Source: JAGWAZ01 sp050248595 (GTDB lineage Bacteria; Bacteroidota; Ignavibacteria; OLB7). From it: a stretch of DNA of 23,081 nucleotides. A program made the translations under genes and the position numbers. Every line of letters starts with the position of its first letter. Positions within the stretch are counted from its first letter, which is position 1. Positions 14,655-23,081 of this stretch are shown piece by piece. The stretch covers positions 1-23,081 of the forward strand of contig JBFWSB010000022.1 in the NCBI GenBank assembly GCA_050248595.1. The letters run 5' to 3'. The notes below the pieces were generated by a model. It saw only the letters and a program-made list of their open reading frames with translations. It had not been told where the DNA came from and did not search any database.

Positions 14655-15788
14655 TTAATTCTCTTTAATCGTTTTGTCGTAGAGTCGGTAGGTTTTGTAG
14701 ATTTCTCCCTTCATCATCCGGGCTGCACGGTTCATCATTTCATTATCTTCCAACACCCAAGAAGCCTCCGCCTCGATATATTTATGGTCTACGACCATCC
14801 GTTGTCCGATTTCGTAATAGAGCGCGGCATCGATTCCACGCCGCTGAAAGGGGGGAACCACTCCCAAAACAATGATTCGTCCCCTCTTAATCCGCTTTTT
14901 ACCTGTTAACAAGTGCCATAAAGCACCAACCATTCCCCCCGATCTATTCCGTATCAACGCTTGGTTAATGTCCGGAAGTGCTAAGGCAAAACCGACTGGA
15001 CGATTATTCGATTCGGCAATCAGTACTATGTCTTTTGCTGCTACCGGCTTAAGGTCTGCAGCCAGTGCGTTGAATTCATCTCGATTCATCTTCACAGCCC
15101 CCCAGTTCGGTTCCCAAGCGATGTTATATATCTCCCGAAGAATCTCAATGTCTTGTTTAAAGGCTGATTTTGGACTGAATCGGAAGGTTCTGATCGTCAA
15201 GTTCTCCCGTTCACGCACAGCTTTTTGAACCCGCTCAAGCTTTGGAGAGAGAAAATCGGGGGTCAATTTCCATGCGTAGAGATCCTTCACTTTTGTAAAG
15301 CCATACGTTTCGATTAACGTCACGTAATATTCGGGGTTATATGTCATTAAGATTTGTGGTGGGTCATTAAAGCCATCCACAAGCAGACCAGCCTCATCGT
15401 TGATTGACGGATTGACAGGTCCCCGCATCACCACCATATCCCGTTCAGCAAGCCATTCAGCAGCAGCAGCAAATAGTGCGTGTGCAGTAGAAATCTTGTT
15501 TTCCGACTCAAAAAAACCAAAAAAACCGACTTTGTCGTTGTGGACTTGGTTGTGCGCCCAATTGACGATCGCAGCAATGCGTCCGACAATTTTTCCGTCA
15601 CGTTTGGCTAAAAACATTTCGATTTCAGCATGGCTCCAGAAAGGATTTCTCTCTGGATCCAGAAGTTTTTTCCTGTCAGCTATCAGTGGCGGAACCCAGT
15701 TGGGGTCATCTCCATAGATATCCCACACCATCGTAATGAATTGTTTTCGCTCGGAAGCTGATTTGACAGGAACTATCGTAAGACTCAT
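14655..15788 (-). CDS. GNAT-fold acyltransferase family protein (YghO-like; possible bacterial ceramide synthase group)
   Basis: Member of a widespread family of about 370-380 residues, usually called hypothetical or N-acetyltransferase. The N-terminal half has VWDIYGDDPNWVPPL (21-35), NPFWSHAEIEMFLAKRDGKI (48-67), VGFFGFFE (87-94) and MRGPVNPSINDEAGLLVDGF (121-140). The C-terminal half has a GNAT acyl-CoA site, VLGVVPPFQRRGIDAALYYE (around 305-325). No signal or membrane helix is evident. AAGGTG 4 nt before the ATG supports the start. The Caulobacter ceramide synthase is, as I recall, a GNAT-superfamily protein of similar size; whether this one is orthologous is inference, supported weakly by the fatty acid 2-hydroxylase gene 3 kb away. 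No serine palmitoyltransferase is present. The rlpA gene follows 84 nt downstream. Confidence 0.75.
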   Translation of the reverse strand: MSLTIVPVKSASERKQFITMVWDIYGDDPNWVPPLIADRKKLLDPERNPFWSHAEIEMFLAKRDGKIVGRIAAIVNWAHNQVHNDKVGFFGFFESENKISTAHALFAAAAEWLAERDMVVMRGPVNPSINDEAGLLVDGFNDPPQILMTYNPEYYVTLIETYGFTKVKDLYAWKLTPDFLSPKLERVQKAVRERENLTIRTFRFSPKSAFKQDIEILREIYNIAWEPNWGAVKMNRDEFNALAADLKPVAAKDIVLIAESNNRPVGFALALPDINQALIRNRSGGMVGALWHLLTGKKRIKRGRIIVLGVVPPFQRRGIDAALYYEIGQRMVVDHKYIEAEASWVLEDNEMMNRAARMMKGEIYKTYRLYDKTIKEN

Positions 15789-16037
15789 ACCGCACCTTAT
15801 ATCGTGAAGCGTGTCCGTTCGTCACGGTGTTGTGTGGCAAAAATGGAAGAAGTCGAGATCAAATTCAAATTTTCTTTGAGAGGCTCTCACGTTTAGCGAG
15901 GATAGCGGAAAAGATTAGGAAGCTTGGATGACAATGACGTAGTTCAAAAGCCCAGTAGGTTGTCGATGGTAAGTTTGAAGTGGAGAACGTGTTAACAACG
16001 CAAAGAATCAACAATACTCAACATCCACCCCACCCAC
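15789..16037. other. Intergenic region between tamB and the GNAT-fold gene
   Basis: The gap of 289 nt from 15789 to 16077 must contain the promoter of the minus-strand GNAT-fold gene and the 3' end of the tamB transcript. I found no convincing promoter hexamer pair and no strong hairpin terminator for tamB. Apart from the 35-bp repeat at its right end I see nothing definable. Confidence 0.4.
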
Positions 16038-16072
16038 TTTTAATCTTGCCTTTTGAATTTTAAATTCACCCC
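16038..16072. repeat. Copy B of a 35-bp AT-rich element at a gene 3' end
   Basis: It matches 7345-7379 at 32 of 35 positions. It ends 5 nt before the complement of the tamB stop codon, so, as with copy A, it lies just downstream of a TAG stop on the minus strand, separated by a short G-rich spacer in the gene sense. Confidence 0.7.
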
Positions 16073-16077
16073 ACCAC

Positions 16078-19000
16078 CTACCACGTATGTTTCAACCGCA
16101 GGCGAAGCCGGAAAACATTATCACCTTCTGACGACGATGATGAGTTTGTTGAGGTCGTGTTAAACTGATCGACAACTGCCCGCTGCAACTCCAGAACAAG
16201 GTTGCTGAACTTCTCAGTGTCGAGAACAACAGAGATTGGAACTTCAACGGAGATTGTCCCATTGCCGGGAGCACTCACCCGCCCATCGTAGCGGAAGAGG
16301 ATTTTACCGAGTTGCTGCACAAACTCAACCTGCGCTTGACTTGGGTCGACCGAATTCCCCAGGTTTACGTTAACGTTAAGCTCTTTAAAGAGATCGTTCA
16401 GAACCGGCGTTAAAACTGCGCTGCTCACCTCCTGCGCATTCGTAGCAAGCACCTCCCCAAGCTTTGTGTCACCCAACTCAGAACCGAGTCTTCCAGTCAA
16501 GAGAAGTGCAAGGGCATTGGCAGTAACCCTCGTTGCATCAGTTGAAGTCGCCACTCCGTTGATTGTGTAGGAGAAACTGACGTTCAACTCCTCAAGGGTT
16601 CCCGTAAGACTGATAGTCACGGTATATGGTTCTGACTTTCCATCATTAGTCCGGGTTCCCTCGTAGGTTCCACTAATATCCATCGATGGGTTCAGGATGT
16701 CATCTTCAAAATTGAGCGAGCCAGTTGCATCGAACGTCTTGAAGTAGAGCAACTTCGATCCTCCCTGGAGTATAATGTTCCCCCTCAAGGTCATATCAGC
16801 TCCCAACATCGTGAAGTAGAGAGGTCCATCATTCGCAACATTCAAGGTCAACTCCTGAAGTGGGCCAATCTCTACTTTAATGTTTGCACCCTCCCCGAGT
16901 GAAAGGCGAAGAGATGTTTTCAGCCGATCAGTAAACGTTCCCCGTACTTCTTTTTTGGTTTCAACACTATCAAGCTTTTTCTTCATCACTTCATACTCCG
17001 CGCCGAGTCCCCCCATCGACGTGTCCGCTCCCTTCAACTCATCAGGGGTCTTCACCCCCATATCCTTAAACTCCTCGTCGGATGGCAGTGGTCCATATTC
17101 CTGCTCACTCCGTTCAATCCACTCTTCATAGTCGATAAATTCTACTCGGTCGCCGAGCGAGGCGGTTGTTGCGCGGTAGGGATATTTTAGATCACTTGAT
17201 AGCACCAAGATATCCCCCTCAAGAGTTGGCCAATCGTAGGACCCACCGAAGTGGAGTGGCTTTTGATCTTCGGTCGCTATAATCAAGTCGCCATAGTAGG
17301 CATCGTTTACGGCTTGGGTAGCATCACTCAAAACGAGAAGCCCAGATGTTTCGGTTCTGATGTTCAGATCGAATTCTTTCGGCACAAATCCATCGAAGAT
17401 GATTTTGCCGTTCACTCGTGCCTTACCAAGTGAATAGTCGCTGGGAAGATTCTTCAGGACGATTCCTGGGATAATTAGACGGTTGTCGGTAAACTCAAAC
17501 TTTCCATCCACCAAATAGGGAACGTTTGTGCTCTCAACAGTTAACAGCCCTGAAAGAATTTTTCCACCACCTGTATATCGAATGTTCGGATAAGTTCCAG
17601 ACAAATCAAATTTGAGATTGGCTGTCCCCCCGTGAATAATAAGGCCAGTGGTAAAAGGACCAACAATTGCCAACGGCAGGTCATCTGCATTCGCCTTGAT
17701 ATCGACTGGACGTCCTGAAATCATTCGCTCTTCACGGGAAGCAAAGGCAAGGTCGATCGGAAGTGCTGTGATAGTAACGAACGCGAGCGCACTGTCTGAA
17801 GTTGTTTCCTGAGTAATTGGTCGCAGTATCCGAATCGTCCCACTCAAGTTCTGATCTTGATACCCTAAGTTTAACTCAAGGTCGCCGATACGTGTGTTGG
17901 TATACCGTAGGTCGTCGATGTTGAGGAATGCCTCAATTGTTGGTTTCTCGAGCGAACCGTTCAGCACTACTTCCGCTTCTTCAAGGTTACCCGAAAGTGT
18001 CTCCACCATTTCGAGCGTCTTCTGGTCTTGAATTAAGGGTTGCAGTGAACGGAGCGATGTTCCGGCAACGCTTAGCCGAAGGTTGCGGAACTCCGAAAAA
18101 TTTTCAAATCGTCCAGTGACAGAGAAGAGTTCGGCTCCCTCTCTGTACAACCTAAACGACTCAATGTCGACTCCATCGCTCCCCAACGTAAACCGGACCG
18201 GATCGGCATTTCGCCACTGTAGTCCACGCGACCAACCGACAAACAACGTATCCATTACCACAGCATAACCCCGTTCGTCCAGAACGTTCAGTTTGCCATC
18301 CAGAGCGATTGAATATGTGTTGTCGATCAGTGCTGCACCGTTCGCACTCAGCTCACCATCACGAAACGCCATGTCCAAACGGGGGAGAGCAATATCGAGA
18401 TCACCGATCCTTATCAGCGAATCGTTTGTCATCTTGATCTCTGCATCCAGAAGATCATCCATCGATCCAGAACTGATGTTGCGGACCTCGGCATCAATGT
18501 TCGTTCCACCGAAACGAATATCTTGATCTCCGGCTCGATAGCGGAATCGACGAATTTCTCCACGCGCAGTGATGCCCAGCAACTGAGTGGTTCCCGAAAT
18601 GCTCCCCTTCAGTTTAGCATCCATTTCGATAGTGACGTTCGGAATAAATGCTTGAAGAAGAGAAAGATCTTTTGGGATAAACTCATAGGAGGCAATGATT
18701 GGTTCAATTTCCCTGTCGTCGCTTGTCAGGAAATCCATATCCATCTCATTGTTGTAGTTCCCCTTCCTCGACACATAGCTTACAAGCTTTTCAATTCCGG
18801 CAGAGAGAGTTGGGAAGAGCGTTGAGAAACGCCAGCTACCGTTGAGGTAGGCATCCATCACATCTGATTTCAGTTGAAGGATACGGTCATCCCCCTCAAG
18901 TGCTAACGTCACCTCTGCGTTGAAGGGAACGATGATTGTTTCATCGGGAAGTACCGCGTCGAAGACGGCCAAATCTGCCTTCCCTTCTACCTTATCGAGT

Positions 19001-20817
19001 TCGATGCCTGAGCCTTCAACTGAGAAGGTAAGTCCAAGTCGAGTTGTCTGCTCAGGATCGAGCGTGATGTCAGCGATGTTCAGGCGATCGGTTTCAATGT
19101 CCACCTTGTACTTCGGTTGTGAAGGGTCTTGCATGTTGTACCAACCCTTAGCACGAAGCGAAGGAAACCCGTCGAAGATGTCGGCATCCTGCTGCGCCAA
19201 CGAAATTCTCTCTACAAAGTTTATCCCCCCCCTCCCCTCACGAACCTTTTGTAGTTCTTCTTGGAGAGACTCAAGTGAGCCTATGTTTGCATCGATCGTT
19301 CCGGCATCACCCCAGGCAACCATTGCCGTATCTAACGTCAGCACCCCTCCATCACCATACGCTCCGTCTACCCAGAGTCGCCCAACGCTTCGCTCTGCCA
19401 GTCGCGCCGGTCCTGCTCGCAACCGGAATCGTGTATCCATCTGGTCTGGATTGAACCCAACCCCTTCGGCAACAAGCCTTGCCGTTACCAATCCGTTGTA
19501 GAAATCATCCTGCAAGACTGGTCCGGGGTTTGCCTCCTCTACCAACAGATCAATTTTCCATTGAGGGGTATTTTCATAACGCAGCCAGCCCCCCCCCTCT
19601 ACATTTCCAATCGGTGTGGAGAGATCGAAGACAGAGACCAAGTCCCGATTGGTTCCAGAATAGTTTAGTTGACGAATTTCAACTTCTTGGAGATAGTTCA
19701 GATCGGGCATCGGAATGCCGACGAGGTAAAGAGGTATGTCGCTATTGTAGACCCGCGAATCTTTCAGCTCGGCCTCGATTCGCAACTTCTCGGAGTTATC
19801 CAAAGCTAAAAGCCGGGCTGTTGCATGGATTACTGAACGTTGAAGCGTTAGGTCCAGCTGCATCACGTTAATATCTCTGAACGTCCCCTCGCTCTTCAAT
19901 TGCAACTCTGCGATCCCACCTAAGATATTCAGTCCCGGAATCGCTTTCCGCAATTCATACATATCCACCCGGTTCGCATCGAGCGAGAGATTGAATGGAT
20001 AGTTCATCCAATCTCCATTAGGATTCGATGTGAAAAGACTGATCGAATCCATGTGAGCGTTAAGCTTGAAGAAGCTCTCTTCGGTTTCTACTCGCAAGCT
20101 ATTAACTGAAAGTCCACTCTCGTTAACGAGGACATTACCGGCGAGATCGACCAAGTTCAGATCGGAGCTATCAATTTTGAACGAGAAATGTTCAATGTCG
20201 ACTTGTTGTTCAGAGGCTGAGAAATAGACACTCGTCGCCAAGTTCACTTGACGCAGTTTGGAGTGGAGGAAATCAATTTTCTTCTGCTCGGAGCCGTACG
20301 GAGCACTCCCCTCATCATTAAAGGTGATAACCCCATCACGTAATTCCAGATTCTCAATTTCAAACGTCCAATCCAGCGGCTTACTCGGCAGCGTGTCGAT
20401 ATCCGTTGACGGCTTGGCAATCTGGCTGAAGTTCCACACCCCATTCTGATCTTTGTGGAGATAGACTTCTGGGTTGTGAAGGATTACCGAGGCCTGAATG
20501 GTCTTGCTTTTGAGAATTGGGTTGAGATTGTACTGGAGAGAAATGCGTGGAATGTAGGCAAAGGTAGTATCGGCAGCTTCAAGGCGGACACCGGTCACCG
20601 TCAACCCCGTAATGATGTTTCCCTGCACATCCTCTACAGTGAGGTTTCCGCTGAGCGCGTTGTTGGCAATATTTAATCCTTCGTCGATAGCCCACTGGCG
20701 GAAGGGGGGATACTGTGTCATTGCAACGATGAACGCACCTGCAAAGGAGAGTAAAGCGATCATGAGAACGCCAAACTTGGCTAACACCTTTGCAATAATG
20801 TAGATCTTCTGCTGCAT
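16078..20817 (-). CDS. tamB: TamB-like translocation and assembly protein (DUF490 family)
   Basis: Very large AsmA/TamB-type protein of 1579 residues, expected to span the periplasm from an inner-membrane anchor to the outer membrane and to help assemble outer-membrane proteins or move phospholipid. One N-terminal helix lies at about residues 8-33 (VLAKFGVLMIALLSFAGAFI). It is followed by AsmA-like start motifs (GNLTVEDVQGNIITGLTVTG) and long runs of alternating beta-strand sequence. The TamB/DUF490 domain occupies roughly residues 1200-1579, with LRGNIILQGGSKLLYFKTF, NPSMDISGTY and ALLLTGRLG. The end is polar and serine-rich (SSSSSEGD), then RLRLRLKHTW with a terminal aromatic residue. Two poly-G tracts (G9 at 19589-19597, G8 at 19225-19232) lie in frame. 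It follows hldC after 132 nt, possibly cotranscribed. No tamA is in the window, and many FCB bacteria lack a tamA neighbour. Confidence 0.9.
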   Translation of the reverse strand: MQQKIYIIAKVLAKFGVLMIALLSFAGAFIVAMTQYPPFRQWAIDEGLNIANNALSGNLTVEDVQGNIITGLTVTGVRLEAADTTFAYIPRISLQYNLNPILKSKTIQASVILHNPEVYLHKDQNGVWNFSQIAKPSTDIDTLPSKPLDWTFEIENLELRDGVITFNDEGSAPYGSEQKKIDFLHSKLRQVNLATSVYFSASEQQVDIEHFSFKIDSSDLNLVDLAGNVLVNESGLSVNSLRVETEESFFKLNAHMDSISLFTSNPNGDWMNYPFNLSLDANRVDMYELRKAIPGLNILGGIAELQLKSEGTFRDINVMQLDLTLQRSVIHATARLLALDNSEKLRIEAELKDSRVYNSDIPLYLVGIPMPDLNYLQEVEIRQLNYSGTNRDLVSVFDLSTPIGNVEGGGWLRYENTPQWKIDLLVEEANPGPVLQDDFYNGLVTARLVAEGVGFNPDQMDTRFRLRAGPARLAERSVGRLWVDGAYGDGGVLTLDTAMVAWGDAGTIDANIGSLESLQEELQKVREGRGGINFVERISLAQQDADIFDGFPSLRAKGWYNMQDPSQPKYKVDIETDRLNIADITLDPEQTTRLGLTFSVEGSGIELDKVEGKADLAVFDAVLPDETIIVPFNAEVTLALEGDDRILQLKSDVMDAYLNGSWRFSTLFPTLSAGIEKLVSYVSRKGNYNNEMDMDFLTSDDREIEPIIASYEFIPKDLSLLQAFIPNVTIEMDAKLKGSISGTTQLLGITARGEIRRFRYRAGDQDIRFGGTNIDAEVRNISSGSMDDLLDAEIKMTNDSLIRIGDLDIALPRLDMAFRDGELSANGAALIDNTYSIALDGKLNVLDERGYAVVMDTLFVGWSRGLQWRNADPVRFTLGSDGVDIESFRLYREGAELFSVTGRFENFSEFRNLRLSVAGTSLRSLQPLIQDQKTLEMVETLSGNLEEAEVVLNGSLEKPTIEAFLNIDDLRYTNTRIGDLELNLGYQDQNLSGTIRILRPITQETTSDSALAFVTITALPIDLAFASREERMISGRPVDIKANADDLPLAIVGPFTTGLIIHGGTANLKFDLSGTYPNIRYTGGGKILSGLLTVESTNVPYLVDGKFEFTDNRLIIPGIVLKNLPSDYSLGKARVNGKIIFDGFVPKEFDLNIRTETSGLLVLSDATQAVNDAYYGDLIIATEDQKPLHFGGSYDWPTLEGDILVLSSDLKYPYRATTASLGDRVEFIDYEEWIERSEQEYGPLPSDEEFKDMGVKTPDELKGADTSMGGLGAEYEVMKKKLDSVETKKEVRGTFTDRLKTSLRLSLGEGANIKVEIGPLQELTLNVANDGPLYFTMLGADMTLRGNIILQGGSKLLYFKTFDATGSLNFEDDILNPSMDISGTYEGTRTNDGKSEPYTVTISLTGTLEELNVSFSYTINGVATSTDATRVTANALALLLTGRLGSELGDTKLGEVLATNAQEVSSAVLTPVLNDLFKELNVNVNLGNSVDPSQAQVEFVQQLGKILFRYDGRVSAPGNGTISVEVPISVVLDTEKFSNLVLELQRAVVDQFNTTSTNSSSSSEGDNVFRLRLRLKHTW

Positions 20818-20949
20818 CCTGAGGACGTTGCTTCACATAATATGCTTCACTTCACCAAAACAACCCGAGATAGGAGAGGTATGCTCGGTATGGCACGCAA
20901 CTATAAGCAGGGTTTGATCCCAACGATAAGTTACGCCCGATTCCTCTAT

Positions 20950-21474
20950 CTACTCCGCTGCTTGACCGTAAGCACGCAAAACCGCACTGACAATATTCGT
21001 AGTTGATCTCCCCTCAACAAGGTCAATCACCTGCACATCACCACCATACGACCGGACAAGGTCACTTCCAACGATATATCGCGATCCGTCGAGAGCGGCA
21101 GGATCATAGTCTCCCCCCTTCACCAAAACGTCGGGCCGGACAGCTTCGATCAAACTGAGCGGAGTATCTTCATCGAAGATTGAGACATAGTCGACTGAAC
21201 GGAGGGCAACAAGGAGAGCTGCACGCTCACTCTCCGGCACGATAGGCCGCCCCTCCCCTTTCAATCGCTGAACCGAGTTGTCGGAGTTTAAGCCCACAAC
21301 CAAAATATCTCCCAGTTCTGCACTTTGGCGGAGATATTCTACATGCCCTAAGTGAAGGATATCAAAACAACCGTTTGTGAAGACTATTCGGCTCCCACTC
21401 TTTCGCAGATGCTCGCATAGATCACGAATGTGAGTAATGTCGAGGATACGTGACGCGAAGGGACTGTTTTGCAT
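20950..21474 (-). CDS. hldC: D-glycero-beta-D-manno-heptose 1-phosphate adenylyltransferase
   Basis: Also called rfaE2. It transfers AMP from ATP to heptose 1-phosphate, yielding ADP-D-glycero-beta-D-manno-heptose for the LPS inner core. It is a single cytidylyltransferase-like domain of 174 residues with the nucleotide-binding motif TNGCFDILHLGH (33-44, HxGH signature), LKGEGRPI (71-78), DVLVKGGDY (115-123) and the late RSTTNIV motif (156-162). Its length fits the stand-alone enzyme; enterobacteria have it fused in HldE. The ATG lies 6 nt after the hldA stop codon, so the two genes form a tight operon and are probably translationally coupled. The missing pathway steps (gmhA, gmhB, hldD) are not in the window. 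Confidence 0.95.
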   Translation of the reverse strand: MQNSPFASRILDITHIRDLCEHLRKSGSRIVFTNGCFDILHLGHVEYLRQSAELGDILVVGLNSDNSVQRLKGEGRPIVPESERAALLVALRSVDYVSIFDEDTPLSLIEAVRPDVLVKGGDYDPAALDGSRYIVGSDLVRSYGGDVQVIDLVEGRSTTNIVSAVLRAYGQAAE

Positions 21475-21480
21475 GGTAAG

Positions 21481-22479
21481 TCAGGCGTGCATGTTGTGAA
21501 GCGAGTGCTGAAGAGCAGAACGCGTAATAGGAACTGTTCCAACCTGCTCGCAGACAATCCCGGCGGCAATGTTTGCAAGCTCAACGGCTTCCCGCATTGG
21601 ACTTCCGGCTGCTGAGGCAGCCGCAAGGGTTGCGATCACTGTATCCCCTGCACCAGAAACATCAGCAACTTGAATCGATCGTGTGGGAATACGCTCTGGC
21701 TCTTCACCATCACCGATTAAGATCATTCCCTCGCCACTCATGGTAAGAACTACGTAACGGCTTTGGAGTCGTTCTCTCAGCTCTTGGGCAGCGCTCAACT
21801 TATCTTCCAATGATTCAAGTCTCCGCTGAAGTGCATCTTCCGTCTCCTTCCTATTCGGCTTGAAGAGCGTTGCTCCCTGAAAGGCAAAGAAGTTTTCAAA
21901 CTTTGGATCGACGTAGGTTGGAACGCCACTCTCCCCTGCGAGGTAAATAATATCGTGAATGAGTTTCGGGGAGAAGACCCCTTTGTTGTAGTCTTGAAGA
22001 ATAATTCCGTCGAGATCGCCAATCTGCTCCTGAAGCTTCGCCATCAATTTCTGTTGAACGTCTTCACGGATGGCTCCACGACTCTCTCTGTCGGCTCGAA
22101 CGATGTGTTGTCCCTCAGCAATCACCCGAGTCTTCACGGTTGTTGCCCGATCACTCTCCACAACAAGTCCACGGCAGGCAATGCCGAGATCGTCGAGAAG
22201 AAACGAGAGTTGTTCCCCTGAGCGATCACCACCTATCACACCGAAGACTGAGGTCTGAACACCAAGCGATGAGAGATTGTAGGCAACGTTGGCAGCACCA
22301 CCCGGATGTTCTGCCTCCTCTTCAATTTCGACGACAGGGACAGGTGCTTCTGGGGAGAGTCGAGATGCTTTGCCCCGATAATATCGGTCCAACATTACAT
22401 CTCCTACAACGGCAATCCGTGCGCGGCTGACGCGGTCGAGAATCTGTTCTATTCCAGAGTCTGTCAGAAGGGTCTGCAT
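21481..22479 (-). CDS. hldA: D-glycero-beta-D-manno-heptose 7-phosphate kinase
   Basis: Also called rfaE1. A PfkB/ribokinase-family enzyme that phosphorylates D-glycero-D-manno-heptose 7-phosphate at C1 in ADP-heptose synthesis. Numbering from the chosen ATG gives 332 residues. Visible motifs are VVGDVMLDRYYRGKASRLSP (24-43), EAPVPVV (44-50), the PfkB signature HPGGAANVAYNLSSLG (58-73), DPKFENF (191-197), LFKPNRKE (205-212) and the second signature DVSGAGDTVIATLA (273-286) with catalytic Asp279. An in-frame TTG 36 nt upstream abuts the rpoD terminator hairpin and adds residues not typical of the family, so the ATG with AAGGA just before it is preferred, although that spacing is short. hldC follows after 6 nt. 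Confidence 0.93.
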   Translation of the reverse strand: MQTLLTDSGIEQILDRVSRARIAVVGDVMLDRYYRGKASRLSPEAPVPVVEIEEEAEHPGGAANVAYNLSSLGVQTSVFGVIGGDRSGEQLSFLLDDLGIACRGLVVESDRATTVKTRVIAEGQHIVRADRESRGAIREDVQQKLMAKLQEQIGDLDGIILQDYNKGVFSPKLIHDIIYLAGESGVPTYVDPKFENFFAFQGATLFKPNRKETEDALQRRLESLEDKLSAAQELRERLQSRYVVLTMSGEGMILIGDGEEPERIPTRSIQVADVSGAGDTVIATLAAASAAGSPMREAVELANIAAGIVCEQVGTVPITRSALQHSLHNMHA

Positions 22480-22518
22480 ATCCTTACGAAAAAAAGCCTT
22501 TGTTATGCCCGGCAAGAA

Positions 22519-22547
22519 GAAAGCCCCGGTCAGTCACCGAGGCTTTC
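22519..22547 (-). terminator. Intrinsic terminator after rpoD
   Basis: On the minus strand GAAAGCCTCGG pairs with CCGGGGCTTTC (11 bp including one G-U pair) around a 7-nt loop, followed by TTCTT. It lies 28 nt after the rpoD stop and separates rpoD from hldA. Confidence 0.75.
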
Positions 22548-22575
22548 ACTGCCGATAATGTACTGTTTCTCATGT

Positions 22576-23081
22576 TTACCCGAGGTAGGCTCGCAAAGCC
22601 TTCGAGCGAGAAGTGTGACGCAGACGCCGGATTGCTTTCTCCTTTATCTGCCGAACACGTTCGCGTGTCAGGTTGAACCGCTCACCAATCTCCTCAAGTG
22701 TCAACGAATGCTCTCGGTCGAGACCGAAGTAGAGGCGGATGACCTCTGCTTCACGCTCAGAGAGTGTGGAGAGTGCGCGCCGTACTTCGATCTTCAGCGA
22801 CTCGCTCATCAGACCATGATCTGGCGAAGGCTGAGCATCATTTGTCAGAACGTCGAGCAGACGATTATCCTCTCCCTGAGCAAATGGTGCGTCAACGGAG
22901 AGATGGCGTCCCGAGATTTTAATCGTCTCAGTCACCTCACTCATCGTCATCTCCAACTCTTCAGCAATTTCTGAAGCGGTTGGTTCGCGCTCATACTTCT
23001 GCTCCAGTTCACTGAACTTCTTGCCGATTTTGTTCAGCGCGCCAACCCGGTTCAAAGGAAGGCGAACGATACGGGATTGCT
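22576..23081 (-). CDS. rpoD: Primary sigma factor RpoD, C-terminal part (5' end outside the window)
   Basis: The reading frame is open to the window edge and the visible residues begin QSRIVRLPLNRVG, the end of sigma region 2 or start of region 3, so the gene continues upstream. Region 3 follows (LNKIGKKFSELEQKYEREPT; ASEIAEELEMTMSEVTETI), then a linker with DAPFAQGEDNRLLDVL (region 3.2), and region 4 with LSEREAEVIRLYFGLD and the -35-recognising helix-turn-helix LTLEEIGERFNLTRERVRQI. It ends KALRAYLG. These features match housekeeping sigma-70, directing RNA polymerase to most promoters. The internal TTG at 23055 is a leucine codon, not the start. A terminator separates it from hldA. Confidence 0.95.
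   Translation of the reverse strand, partial: QSRIVRLPLNRVGALNKIGKKFSELEQKYEREPTASEIAEELEMTMSEVTETIKISGRHLSVDAPFAQGEDNRLLDVLTNDAQPSPDHGLMSESLKIEVRRALSTLSEREAEVIRLYFGLDREHSLTLEEIGERFNLTRERVRQIKEKAIRRLRHTSRSKALRAYLG

Noticed and set aside
18920..19501. 193-codon open frame opposite tamB
   Set aside because: It lies wholly antisense to well-supported tamB coding sequence, is serine-rich in the manner of an antisense frame, and has no independent motif.
20818..20949. Promoter for tamB
   Set aside because: TATTAT and TATAGT hexamers are present on the minus strand, but neither has a good -35 at 16-18 nt. Read-through from hldC is as likely.
22480..22515. Upstream TTG start for hldA
   Set aside because: It would begin 4 nt from the rpoD terminator hairpin and adds a non-conserved 12-residue extension; the ATG at 22479 gives the usual length.
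22306..22974. 222-codon open frame on the plus strand across hldA and rpoD
   Set aside because: It is antisense to two conserved genes and runs through the terminator between them.

Overview
The window reads as chromosome of a Gram-negative, T9SS-bearing bacterium of the Bacteroidota/Chlorobiota (FCB) group. Evidence: two secreted proteins with type IX secretion (T9SS) C-terminal sorting domains, a DUF5683 protein of the kind common in that group, a propeller/Y_Y_Y sensor kinase, a GatB that lacks the zinc cysteines (a Bacteroidota-like form), a TamB-type outer-membrane assembly protein and ADP-heptose synthesis genes. Several genes have Shine-Dalgarno sequences and base composition looks near 50% GC, so a Chlorobiota/Kapabacteria-like lineage is as plausible as a classical Bacteroidota; this is inference. 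No rRNA, tRNA, CRISPR array, transposase or phage gene was found.

Layout. Positions 1-7.3 kb (+ strand): a 986-residue sensor histidine kinase, then two tandem paralogous secreted repeat proteins with T9SS sorting domains, each followed by a hairpin. Positions 7.4-9.5 kb (- strand): gatB, with a DUF5683 membrane/secreted protein abutting its stop codon, behind a good sigma-70-like promoter. Positions 9.7-10.75 kb (+): a GNAT acetyltransferase and an EVE-domain protein, followed by an eleven-unit heptamer array (GGGGATT) with quadruplex potential and a bidirectional terminator. Positions 11.0-13.5 kb: a fatty acid 2-hydroxylase-like enzyme (-) diverging from an unusual GNAT/GNAT/cyclic-nucleotide-domain fusion (+). 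Positions 13.6-15.8 kb (-): an RlpA-type septal protein with a SPOR-like domain, preceded by a GNAT-fold protein that may belong to the group containing bacterial ceramide synthases. Positions 16.1-23.1 kb (-): 5'-truncated rpoD, hldA, hldC and a 1579-residue tamB.

Functional theme. Much of the window concerns the cell envelope: LPS inner-core heptose supply (hldA, hldC), outer-membrane assembly (tamB), septal peptidoglycan (rlpA), T9SS cargo, and possibly hydroxylated sphingolipids. The clearest structural oddities are the heptamer array bracketed by an 11-bp direct repeat, a 35-bp element copied just after the stop codons of two unrelated genes (also roughly 7-nt periodic), the reversed-order acetyltransferase/cNMP fusion with an altered ligand pocket, and two poly-G tracts inside tamB. 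I did not find a clear, complete undescribed system; these are leads.
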